Program-made: the position numbers and the translations under genes | The notes under the pieces: model-generated | The model's database searches: none | What the model saw: only the letters and a program-made list of their open reading frames with translations | What the model was told of the DNA's origin: nothing | NCBI GenBank assembly: GCA_040756735.1 | Contig: JBFLYC010000022.1 | Coordinates: 1 to 56,291, forward strand | Source: JBFLYC01 sp040756735 | GTDB taxonomy: Bacteria; Bacillota; DSM-16504; Desulfitibacterales; Desulfitibacteraceae | Direction of reading: 5' to 3' | Length of the DNA stretch: 56,291 nt | Shown here: positions 50,257-56,291 of the stretch, in pieces | Layout: each line of letters begins with the position of its first letter | Numbering within the stretch: position 1 is the first letter of the stretch

Positions 50257-50976
50257 TTAATCATCCTTTCTGTGAAGATTGATTAACTCTTCAGAAGACA
50301 TACCCGTTAAGAAACCAGTTTTGTAGCCTTTCTCTAAAATATCTGTCCAGATTTCTGATACGGGTATCCACTCCGGGTCAATAATTGAGGAAGGTTGAAC
50401 CGGCGGCGTAATCGCAGTATTTGAATGGGCAAAAGCAACAAAGCCGACTTCAGGCACCATTTTTCCCATGATTAACTGCCATGAGCAGCATGGATCTCCA
50501 ACTTTAATGTACCAACTGGCGGCGAAATTTGTAATAGGTATGAAATATTCTTTATTGTGGGTGATGTTTAGAAGCTTTAGGTAGGGAGTGCAGTATTCCC
50601 AACTATTTTCCCCATATTTAGCATTAAACTCGTCTATAGTCTCGGGTTTGATATGCCAGTAGGAGTAAAGCCAATAGGGATTTCTTGGGAGTAGAACAAT
50701 TTCTGTTTCATCCTCTAAGTGCAAATCAACTGGTTCAAATTTTTCAATCGCTTCTTCTGCTTCTACAGCCTTAGCTGACATTTCTAAAGCTGCTTCAAAG
50801 TCTGCTTGAGCATTAAATGGTGACATACGGTTAATCAATTCTGGTCCTCCTTCTGATTTCCTTTCTTTGTTTTTTGAGTTAAAAAGGCGGCCCATGAAGC
50901 CCTTGGCCTTGTAAGCTGTATATGATACAATGGCTAATACAATCAATATACTTAGAATACCAATTATAGTTTCCAT
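50257..50976 (-). CDS. DUF4912 domain protein with N-terminal membrane helix
   Basis: A 239-aa protein with one N-terminal membrane helix (residues about 4-24) and a DUF4912 domain from about 85 to 215. The core LLPRNPYWLYSYWHIKPETI is characteristic: an aromatic-rich sandwich distantly like a carbohydrate-binding or SLAP-type module. Its stop is immediately followed by the GH57 start. The constant pairing with alpha-glucan enzymes in Clostridia suggests that it anchors glycogen enzymes or polymer to the membrane, which is inference. GGAGTCAAG precedes the ATG. Confidence 0.8.
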   Translation of the reverse strand: METIIGILSILIVLAIVSYTAYKAKGFMGRLFNSKNKERKSEGGPELINRMSPFNAQADFEAALEMSAKAVEAEEAIEKFEPVDLHLEDETEIVLLPRNPYWLYSYWHIKPETIDEFNAKYGENSWEYCTPYLKLLNITHNKEYFIPITNFAASWYIKVGDPCCSWQLIMGKMVPEVGFVAFAHSNTAITPPVQPSSIIDPEWIPVSEIWTDILEKGYKTGFLTGMSSEELINLHRKDD

Positions 50977-51114
50977 ATATTCTTGACTCCTTTTAATTTT
51001 TGTTATTAATAAGCTATAAATTATTATACCCTTATGTTTATACTTTATTTCCCCTGCTTTCTAATCAAATCTGTCAATTTTTTGTCATATACTATATACT
51101 GTACATATATTTGC

Positions 51115-51300
51115 CTAGTACTACAGCGAAAGGTTGCTCGTTTCGTTAAATCGCTACGCCATGGCGCTACGCCATGGGATGGTTCCATCGTCTTCCCTTC
51201 GGACCTTCGCTGCGCTACGGTGACGCTCCCATGGCTTTGACGGTGACGCTCGAACCGTCCCCATGGCTTTGCTTATTGCTAAATTTCGCTGTAGTACTAG
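51115..51300. mobile_element. Complete MITE, family 2 copy 2, 17-bp terminal inverted repeats
   Basis: Perfect terminal inverted repeats CTAGTACTACAGCGAAA (51115-51131) and TTTCGCTGTAGTACTAG (51284-51300). If the element proper is TACTACAG...CTGTAGTA, the flanking CTAG on both sides is a 4-bp target duplication. The interior has no reading frame of note, repeats CGCTACGCCATGG twice, and carries a tandem GGTGACGCTC unit absent from copy 1. The core matches 17481-17583 in inverse orientation. Confidence 0.85.
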
Positions 51301-51331
51301 TTTAGCCTTAAAAGGGGTGTTAAATGTTTAA

Positions 51332-52039
51332 ATGACTAATTGTTTTGGCAACAACAGTAAATTTCCATGGGGAATACTGGACATTTTAGTTGTTTTGGGG
51401 TTTATTTTTGTATTAACAAATTTTTTTACCTGGCTTACTGCAGGGTTAATAGAAGCGCTGGTGATAATTCAAAAGTATTTGATTAGCACAGTTATTCAAA
51501 CATCAGTTGTTCTTTTAGCATTGATTTATTTTAGAATTATCAAGGGGGTTACCTGGAGGCAATTAGGCATTAGCCTGGGCAAACCGCTAAAAACCTTAAA
51601 AAATGGCATAATTGGCGGTATTGTTTTATTTGCTCTTGTTGTAGTGGTAGGCATTATTATGGAATCGATTTTACCCATGAAACCCGACCTCCAACCTTTC
51701 GCCCAGTTAGTAATGGAAGCCAAGGATCGTAGAGATTTAATAAGTTTGTTTGTCATCGGCTCAATCCTTGCTCCCATTGGTGAAGAAGTATATTTCAGGG
51801 GCTTGGTTTATCCGGTTTTTAAAAATAAATGGGGCGTAGGATTTGGCATGATTTTAAGCGGTATATTCTTTGCCCTATTGCACTTTGATATAATACGCTT
51901 TTTTCCCCTTGCCCTGGGTGGTATTGGATTAGCGTATATTTATGAAAAGACAGGGTCCCTGTTTGCATGCATGATAGCCCATGGTCTGTGGAATGGAATT
52001 ATGATAATCTTGCTGTATCTAACCGGGTTATCTTTATAG
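51332..52039 (+). CDS. CPBP family intramembrane metalloprotease
   Basis: A 235-aa membrane protein of the CAAX-protease/bacteriocin-processing family. Motif 1 is EEVYFRG (EExxxR), motif 2 FALLHFD and motif 3 HGLWNGIMI, supplying the Glu and His metal ligands; about seven helices. Such proteins cleave prenylated or other membrane peptides and can confer bacteriocin immunity; the substrate is unknown. GGGG lies 15 bases before ATG 51332, a long spacing. The complete MITE ends only 31 bases upstream and may have replaced the promoter. Confidence 0.85.
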   Translation: MTNCFGNNSKFPWGILDILVVLGFIFVLTNFFTWLTAGLIEALVIIQKYLISTVIQTSVVLLALIYFRIIKGVTWRQLGISLGKPLKTLKNGIIGGIVLFALVVVVGIIMESILPMKPDLQPFAQLVMEAKDRRDLISLFVIGSILAPIGEEVYFRGLVYPVFKNKWGVGFGMILSGIFFALLHFDIIRFFPLALGGIGLAYIYEKTGSLFACMIAHGLWNGIMIILLYLTGLSL

Positions 52040-52056
52040 ATTATAAGATTAATAGA

Positions 52057-53163
52057 TTACTGGACCCGGGGGCTTTCTGTGCAAATCTGCACCCTTTGTT
52101 GTGTAAAGTCTTTAAATGGTTCTTGAACAAAATATACTCCTTTTTGTCTGCCAAGATACTGAAGGGCCTTTTCCAAATATGAAAGTGTACTCTCATGTTT
52201 TAGCAGCGCTACTTGACCATTTTGCACCTTGTAGACAATGTTTTGATTAATGAAGCATTTGTTTTCTGTGATAGGCATGAAAAAATTCCCGTCTTTTTCT
52301 ATCTTAAAGTAGAATTCAATGGGGTTTTTTTCACCAACCGGGAATACCAAAAAGCTGGCCTCCAGGTTGTCCGGGAGGTCTTCCCAGAGCAAATGCCCAA
52401 GAGTTATATTCATATTGCGTTGAATAGGTATTGGTTTGGCTGTAATATTATCTGGGGGAAAATCCAAAATCAGATAACCAAATCCCAGAAAGTAGGTTTT
52501 CTGTTTATCATAAACACTTATATAATAATAGAAATCATCAAAGGAAAGCTCCTGTTTCAGCACAATTCTGCCCTTGATGCTGGGCCTATGATTTTCACTA
52601 ATTTTTCTCTCTATGCTGATATTTATTCTAGCCTGTTTCAGTATTGATTTTACTGATATGTTTACATAATTACTCAAGAAAGATATACTCCTAAGCTTTG
52701 CAGGGGGAGGGATAATCGCATTAAACAGTGGATTGTCCAAAGGATTGATAGCGTTTTTTAATAATCTCCTGAATACTAAAAGAATGGCAATAGCAGCCGC
52801 CTGTGGAAGCATATAAAAGATGCTTTCCGAGGTGAAAGGGCCTCTGATAGACATAATTATTCCTGTAACCCACAAGATGATTACGGCTGCTATGGAATAA
52901 TCAATGTACCACAGGATAGCATTACTTGGACCATGGGGCAAAATGTAATGCATTTGGTAACGGTTGATCAGCTGGTAGATTTCTGATGAGAGGTTCTTAC
53001 CTTCCTCGAAGGAAAGGTTGACCAGGTCTTCTAATATTTCCTGTAACCGTTCAACTCTACGCTGGATTATCAAGGAAACAAAAATACTTGTGGAACCTAA
53101 TAAACCCAGGAGACTGCCGGACAAGCTCAGAATAATTAGGATGTAAAGATTATTCTGGATCAC
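52057..53163 (-). CDS. Membrane protein of unknown function
   Basis: Not recognised. A 368-aa protein with about three N-terminal hydrophobic segments (residues about 5-32, 85-105 and 117-135), separated by a charged coiled-coil-like stretch (RRVERLQEILEDLVNL). From about 165 onward it is a soluble, beta-rich domain with no visible catalytic motif. AAGGAGGA precedes ATG 53163. It starts 13 bases after the stop of the upstream unknown gene, so both form one transcript. It converges on the CPBP gene with 17 bases between stops. Confidence 0.6.
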   Translation of the reverse strand: MIQNNLYILIILSLSGSLLGLLGSTSIFVSLIIQRRVERLQEILEDLVNLSFEEGKNLSSEIYQLINRYQMHYILPHGPSNAILWYIDYSIAAVIILWVTGIIMSIRGPFTSESIFYMLPQAAAIAILLVFRRLLKNAINPLDNPLFNAIIPPPAKLRSISFLSNYVNISVKSILKQARINISIERKISENHRPSIKGRIVLKQELSFDDFYYYISVYDKQKTYFLGFGYLILDFPPDNITAKPIPIQRNMNITLGHLLWEDLPDNLEASFLVFPVGEKNPIEFYFKIEKDGNFFMPITENKCFINQNIVYKVQNGQVALLKHESTLSYLEKALQYLGRQKGVYFVQEPFKDFTQQRVQICTESPRVQ

Positions 53164-53176
53164 ATTTTCGTCCTCC

Positions 53177-53806
53177 TTAAAGCTCTATATTGTGCCGGTG
53201 ATTTTTGACATGACCAGACAGGTGCTCGAGGCCCATCTCCATGGCTTTTAACTCGATCATTCTAAAAAACTGTTGAATCTTATCTGTATGAAGTCCTTTC
53301 TTGGCCGCTGTTTTCCCCATAGCTGCAACATAATCTGCGAGGTGTACGCTTGCTTCAATATATCCATTTTCTAGCAAATAATAACCCACCGGCTGTAAGC
53401 ATTTGCACAGGTAAAGCCATACTTCTTCCGTATGGGGAAAAGACGGGAGCAAAGTGTGTTGAAATGTTTCTTTCACCCTGCTGATAAATAAGTGAGTGCA
53501 GTTTGCCTGGTTATCCTTTTCCAGTTTTCGCAGGTAGCCTTTTAGCAGTTCATTAAGGCCGATTTTAATTTTGTCCAGATAGTTATGATTAATAGCTCTT
53601 GTAATGAGAAGGGAAACTTCTCCAAGGGGGTAATCAGAATCTGGCAGTTTTTTTTCAGGATCAAATAGCCCTGATTTAATGTGAGTAAGATAGGATAAAT
53701 CACAGTAATCACTCTCTAGAATTGCATCGCTGTCTTTAGGAATTACTGCCTGTTCTATAAAATACGACAAACTGTTGTGATAAGCTCTTAGTCGACTTTT
53801 ATGCAC
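53177..53806 (-). CDS. Soluble helical protein of unknown function
   Basis: Not recognised. The 209-aa product is predicted mostly alpha-helical, without signal peptide or membrane segment, and has no classic motif. It has scattered His and Cys (two in YLCKCL) and a His-rich C-terminus (HVKNHRHN). GTG start with a GAGGTG site. It is the first gene of a two-gene minus-strand unit with the membrane protein at 52057-53163, suggesting that the two products interact. Confidence 0.55.
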   Translation of the reverse strand: MHKSRLRAYHNSLSYFIEQAVIPKDSDAILESDYCDLSYLTHIKSGLFDPEKKLPDSDYPLGEVSLLITRAINHNYLDKIKIGLNELLKGYLRKLEKDNQANCTHLFISRVKETFQHTLLPSFPHTEEVWLYLCKCLQPVGYYLLENGYIEASVHLADYVAAMGKTAAKKGLHTDKIQQFFRMIELKAMEMGLEHLSGHVKNHRHNIEL

Positions 53807-53941
53807 TTTTTATACAACACCTCGGACACTATTTGGATCATTCCACATTTTCTATATACTTAAAGTTTTCCTCTTAACAGGGCAATAATACTAAAAGCTT
53901 GTAGTTTGTTTTACATAAAGGGTGTGAGTTTTATTACCAAG

Positions 53942-55267
53942 ATGGAAAAACCAATTACACTTGCGATAGAGAGCCTATCCCATGACGGTAAGGGTGTCGG
54001 CCGGTATGAAGGAATGGTTGTTTTTGTGGAGGGAGCTTTACCGGGTGAAGAGGTAAGGGTGTGTGTGAAAGAACGGAAAAAAGGGTACGCTGAGGCTGTT
54101 CTAATTGATGTAATAAGGAGTTCACCCCACAGGCGCAGTTCTCCTTGCGCGGTATATGATGAATGCGGAGGGTGCCAGCTTCTACATTTAGAATACTTGG
54201 TGCAGTTGGATGCAAAAACAGCGTTGGTTAAGAACCAGCTTCTTCGAATTGGTGGTTTTAAAGATGTTAAAGTGAATCCATGTATTGGGATGGACGAGCC
54301 CTGGGGATATCGCAACAAGGTAGTTTTTCAGGTTTCTTACGCTGATAATTTTAAGTTGGGTTTTTATGCAGGCAGGACCAATGACTTCATCCCCCAAACC
54401 TGCTGCCTGTTGGCTAGGCAGGGTGTAAAGGCTGCTGCCTGGAGCATAGAAACTGCAATCAATATGTTTTCCAGTGAGTTTAAAGGGCTGTCGAGGGTGT
54501 TGATCAGGGAATCAAATTATGACGGTAAAATATTGATTGGTTTGATATTCGAGAAAAAACACCCGGGTGGCAGATATATTCCTTTTGTGGACATGGTAAA
54601 GACAGAAGTTGTAAATCTCGAGGGTGTTGTAGAGTACTGCAGTCCAAATCCAAAGGTTTACTGGGAAGGAAACAGCAGGCTTATCTTTGGTAAGGACCAT
54701 TTTATTGAAAAACTGGGTAATTACAGGTTTAAAGTATCAGCTGCTTCATTTTTTCAAGTTAATTCCCTTCAAAGTGAAAAGCTCTTTGAGACAACAAAAG
54801 ACTTTTGTACAGGTATAAATAAGCCGGTGATATTAGACCTGTATTGTGGGACAGGAACAATTGGACTCTTTCTTTCAGGGCTGGCCTCAAAGGTTTATGG
54901 TATTGATAGCCTTCCAGAGGCTATCGAAGATGCCAGGGCCAATGCATCTTTAAACAATGTTGAAAATGTGACCTTTCTTTGTGGCAGGGCTGAAGAGGAG
55001 GTTTCAAAATTATTAAAAGATGGAGTATATCCAGATATAGTGGTAGTAGACCCGCCGCGTAAGGGCTGCCACCCTGGTCTGCTGGACTGCATACTGGATA
55101 TTAGGCCACAAAGGGTAATTTATGTATCCTGTAACCCATCAACCCTTGCGCGAGATTTAAAGCGCCTGGCATCAGAATATACCATTGATATAGTTCAGCC
55201 TGTGGATATGTTTCCGCATACGGTGCATGTCGAGTGCGTAATAGGAATGCAAAGGAAAGATACGTAG
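53942..55267 (+). CDS. rlmD: 23S rRNA m5U methyltransferase, RlmD/RumA type
   Basis: A TrmA-family enzyme that methylates uracil-5 in 23S rRNA. From ATG 53942 (441 aa) it shows an N-terminal TRAM domain (IESLSHDGKGVGR), the Fe-S cysteines in CAVYDECGGCQ and TCC, SAM motif LDLYCGTGTIGLF, VVDPPRKGC, and the catalytic cysteine in IYVSCNPSTLARDL, ending HTVHVECVIGMQ. The start is uncertain because the frame opens at 53906; the ATG fits the family. The 3' end of this gene is a known insertion target for Firmicute integrative elements, and an element-type parA follows. Confidence 0.9.
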   Translation: MEKPITLAIESLSHDGKGVGRYEGMVVFVEGALPGEEVRVCVKERKKGYAEAVLIDVIRSSPHRRSSPCAVYDECGGCQLLHLEYLVQLDAKTALVKNQLLRIGGFKDVKVNPCIGMDEPWGYRNKVVFQVSYADNFKLGFYAGRTNDFIPQTCCLLARQGVKAAAWSIETAINMFSSEFKGLSRVLIRESNYDGKILIGLIFEKKHPGGRYIPFVDMVKTEVVNLEGVVEYCSPNPKVYWEGNSRLIFGKDHFIEKLGNYRFKVSAASFFQVNSLQSEKLFETTKDFCTGINKPVILDLYCGTGTIGLFLSGLASKVYGIDSLPEAIEDARANASLNNVENVTFLCGRAEEEVSKLLKDGVYPDIVVVDPPRKGCHPGLLDCILDIRPQRVIYVSCNPSTLARDLKRLASEYTIDIVQPVDMFPHTVHVECVIGMQRKDT

Positions 55268-55474
55268 AAATCCTGAGTTTTCAGCACTTTGCGCGATATA
55301 CTACTTTCACCACGGATGGTAATGATTTTAGAAATAAGGTGCTGAGAGATAAAATTGAAGTTTCCGTTGTGTTGGATATGGAGTGTGTAGATATGTTTAA
55401 TGTGTGCTTAGATTAGAGTGTTTAGGCATGCCTATATTACACAGTGTGAAGAAAATTCAAGACTGGTCAATGAT

Positions 55475-55511
55475 GAGAGAATGTCGGTTTTTATTCGGCA
55501 TTCTCTTTTTC
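55475..55511 (+). terminator. Terminator downstream of rlmD
   Basis: AGAGAATGTCG (55476-55486) pairs with CGGCATTCTCT (about 55495-55505) with one wobble, followed by TTTTTC. Confidence 0.75.
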
Positions 55512-55824
55512 TATATAAAGTATTTCTTCTTTTGTCATTGTAAAAACCAGCTCCATTATTTGTTGTAAGATAAAAATACCGAAAAAATGGCTGTGATTCC
55601 CCCTGAGACACTTGCATGGTTCCGGTTTGGAATACGACTTCGATGGTCTTCAAGAATTATTTACGAGAGCCATCACCAAAATATAATAATGATGAATCAC
55701 TCCGCGACTGAATACGGCAATAGAGACGTAATTGGTTAGATGAGATTATCGAAATTCCTAGCGAGATACTATAGGATGCAGGTTTTACGCTTATGTTCTT
55801 TTTATCATAAATAAACAAATATAG

Positions 55825-55867
55825 AGCCGCTTGCTTTATCTGGGAAATAAAGCAAACGGCTTTTTTA
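55825..55867 (+). terminator. Hairpin terminator/attenuator before parA
   Basis: AGCCGCTTGCTTTAT pairs with ATAAAGCAAACGGCT with one mismatch, followed by six T and then, 10 bases on, the parA ribosome binding site. Placed as an attenuator in the parA leader. Confidence 0.7.
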
Positions 55868-55888
55868 TCTGAAAGGAGGGAAAATCAA

Positions 55889-56291
55889 ATGTCAAAAGTA
55901 ATCGCCCTTGCCAATCAGAAAGGGGGGGTGGGGAAAACAACGACGACGGTCAACCTGGGTATCGGCCTTGCTAAACAAGGTAATAAGGTGCTGCTGGTGG
56001 ACGCGGACGCGCAAGGAAACCTAACGGATTCATTGGGCTATCAGGAGCCAGACAATCTGCCCATTTCGCTGGCTACCGTCCTGACCAAAATCATGATGGA
56101 GGAACCGTATGAGCCTGATGAGGGTATCCTTCACCATGCGGAAGGCGTTGACCTGATGCCGGGCAACATTGAACTGTCCGCTATTGAGGTGTCATTAGTC
56201 AATACCATGAGCCGGGAAACAGTGCTGCGCAGCTACATCAATACCGTCAAAGACAGGTACGATTATGTGCTGATCGACTGTATGCCGAGCT
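55889..56291 (+). CDS. parA: ParA-family ATPase of an integrative element (cut by window end)
   Basis: The first 134 residues of a ParA/Soj partition ATPase. The deviant Walker A is NQKGGVGKTTTT (residues 9-20), Walker A' is LLVDADAQGNLTDSLGY, and the Walker B strand DYVLIDCMPS is reached at the window edge. The sequence YQEPDNLPISLATVLTKIM and ILHHAEGVDLMPGNIELS is of the kind found in Tn1549/CTn-type conjugative transposons, not chromosomal Soj. The GC content is clearly higher than that of the preceding genes, consistent with transfer. GAAAGGAGGG precedes ATG 55889. Confidence 0.92.
   Translation, partial: MSKVIALANQKGGVGKTTTTVNLGIGLAKQGNKVLLVDADAQGNLTDSLGYQEPDNLPISLATVLTKIMMEEPYEPDEGILHHAEGVDLMPGNIELSAIEVSLVNTMSRETVLRSYINTVKDRYDYVLIDCMPS

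Larger units (their letters stand above)
55268..55888. other. Element boundary region, 621 bases without a convincing gene
   Basis: Lies between rlmD and parA. Short open frames exist on both strands but none has a family resemblance or good ribosome binding site. It holds two hairpins (about 55476-55511 and 55825-55867). The junction between host chromosome and integrative element must lie somewhere here or in the last codons of rlmD. Confidence 0.5.

Noticed and set aside
52213..52647. A 144-codon plus-strand open frame.
   Set aside because: It lies wholly antisense to the 368-aa membrane protein gene, has no ribosome binding site and no family resemblance.
55234..55416. A 60-codon plus-strand frame at the end of rlmD.
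   Set aside because: It overlaps rlmD in another frame and has no ribosome binding site or recognisable motif; treated as part of the element boundary.
1..56291. CRISPR arrays and tRNA genes.
   Set aside because: No regularly spaced direct repeats and no cloverleaf with a TTCGAATC-type arm were seen on either strand by eye.

Overview
The window reads as a low-to-mid GC (about 40% by eye) chromosomal segment of an anaerobic, endospore-forming Firmicute of the class Clostridia, probably from the Peptococcaceae/Desulfotomaculum-like side. Evidence for this is a CwlD-type spore-cortex amidase, strong AGGAGG ribosome binding sites with frequent TTG/GTG starts, a YerC-led histidine operon, a pcrA-ligA pair near gatCAB, a LeuA-like (Re-type) citrate synthase operon, and GH57/DUF4912 alpha-glucan genes. 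Genus cannot be fixed from the sequence alone. No rRNA, tRNA or CRISPR array was found inside the window, although the extreme left edge carries a minus-strand terminator and an rRNA-spacer-like motif.

Layout. 1-4.3 kb is a worn accessory stretch: a two-TM DUF4145-like protein, a macro-domain protein, an in-frame chimera of a methyltransferase head and a histidine-phosphatase tail, cwlD, and a deletion junction joining a beta-lactamase-fold gene to the tail of a geranylgeranyl-reductase-like gene. 4.3-18.3 kb is a mixed housekeeping/peripheral-metabolism region: a GNAT-like/TraB fusion, hemolysin III, a short QueG-like Fe-S protein, zinc ribbon, YkuE-like phosphoesterase, DJ-1/PfpI, Nudix, aromatic amino acid decarboxylase, arginine deiminase, P-loop kinase, HD phosphohydrolase, LarA racemase, nitroreductase and a HAD phosphatase. 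18.4-25.5 kb holds glnS followed by two terminators and a consensus promoter driving a citrate-to-2-oxoglutarate operon (citrate/homocitrate synthase, aconitase, isocitrate dehydrogenase, GntR regulator). 25.6-31.7 kb is yerC and the histidine operon hisZGBHAF(IE), lacking hisD and hisC. 31.8-42.1 kb has two tiny twin-CX3C paralogues, pcrA, ligA, an inserted minus-strand block (azlCD, rhomboid), and gatCAB. 42.1-44.1 kb has a beheaded sugar kinase and an ATZ/TRZ-type amidohydrolase. 44.3-51.0 kb is an alpha-glucan/sugar-nucleotide cluster (CBM25-like protein, GT4 glycosyltransferase, nucleotidyltransferase fused to a dead phosphomannomutase domain, GH57 branching enzyme, DUF4912). 51.1-55.3 kb has a complete 186-bp MITE, a CPBP protease, two unknown minus-strand genes and rlmD. 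After rlmD the sequence passes into a higher-GC integrative element of the Tn1549/CTn type, beginning with a parA cut by the window end.

How the parts work together. The citrate operon would make 2-oxoglutarate for glutamate; GlnRS and GatCAB coexist, so GatCAB probably serves Asn-tRNA; the his operon is probably under local YerC control. Points worth a second look are two families of dispersed palindromic repeats (each in two copies here), the twin-CX3C proteins, the pseudoenzyme half of the nucleotidyltransferase, deletion-made chimeras, the GNAT-TraB fusion, a divergent LigA, and the element boundary behind rlmD.
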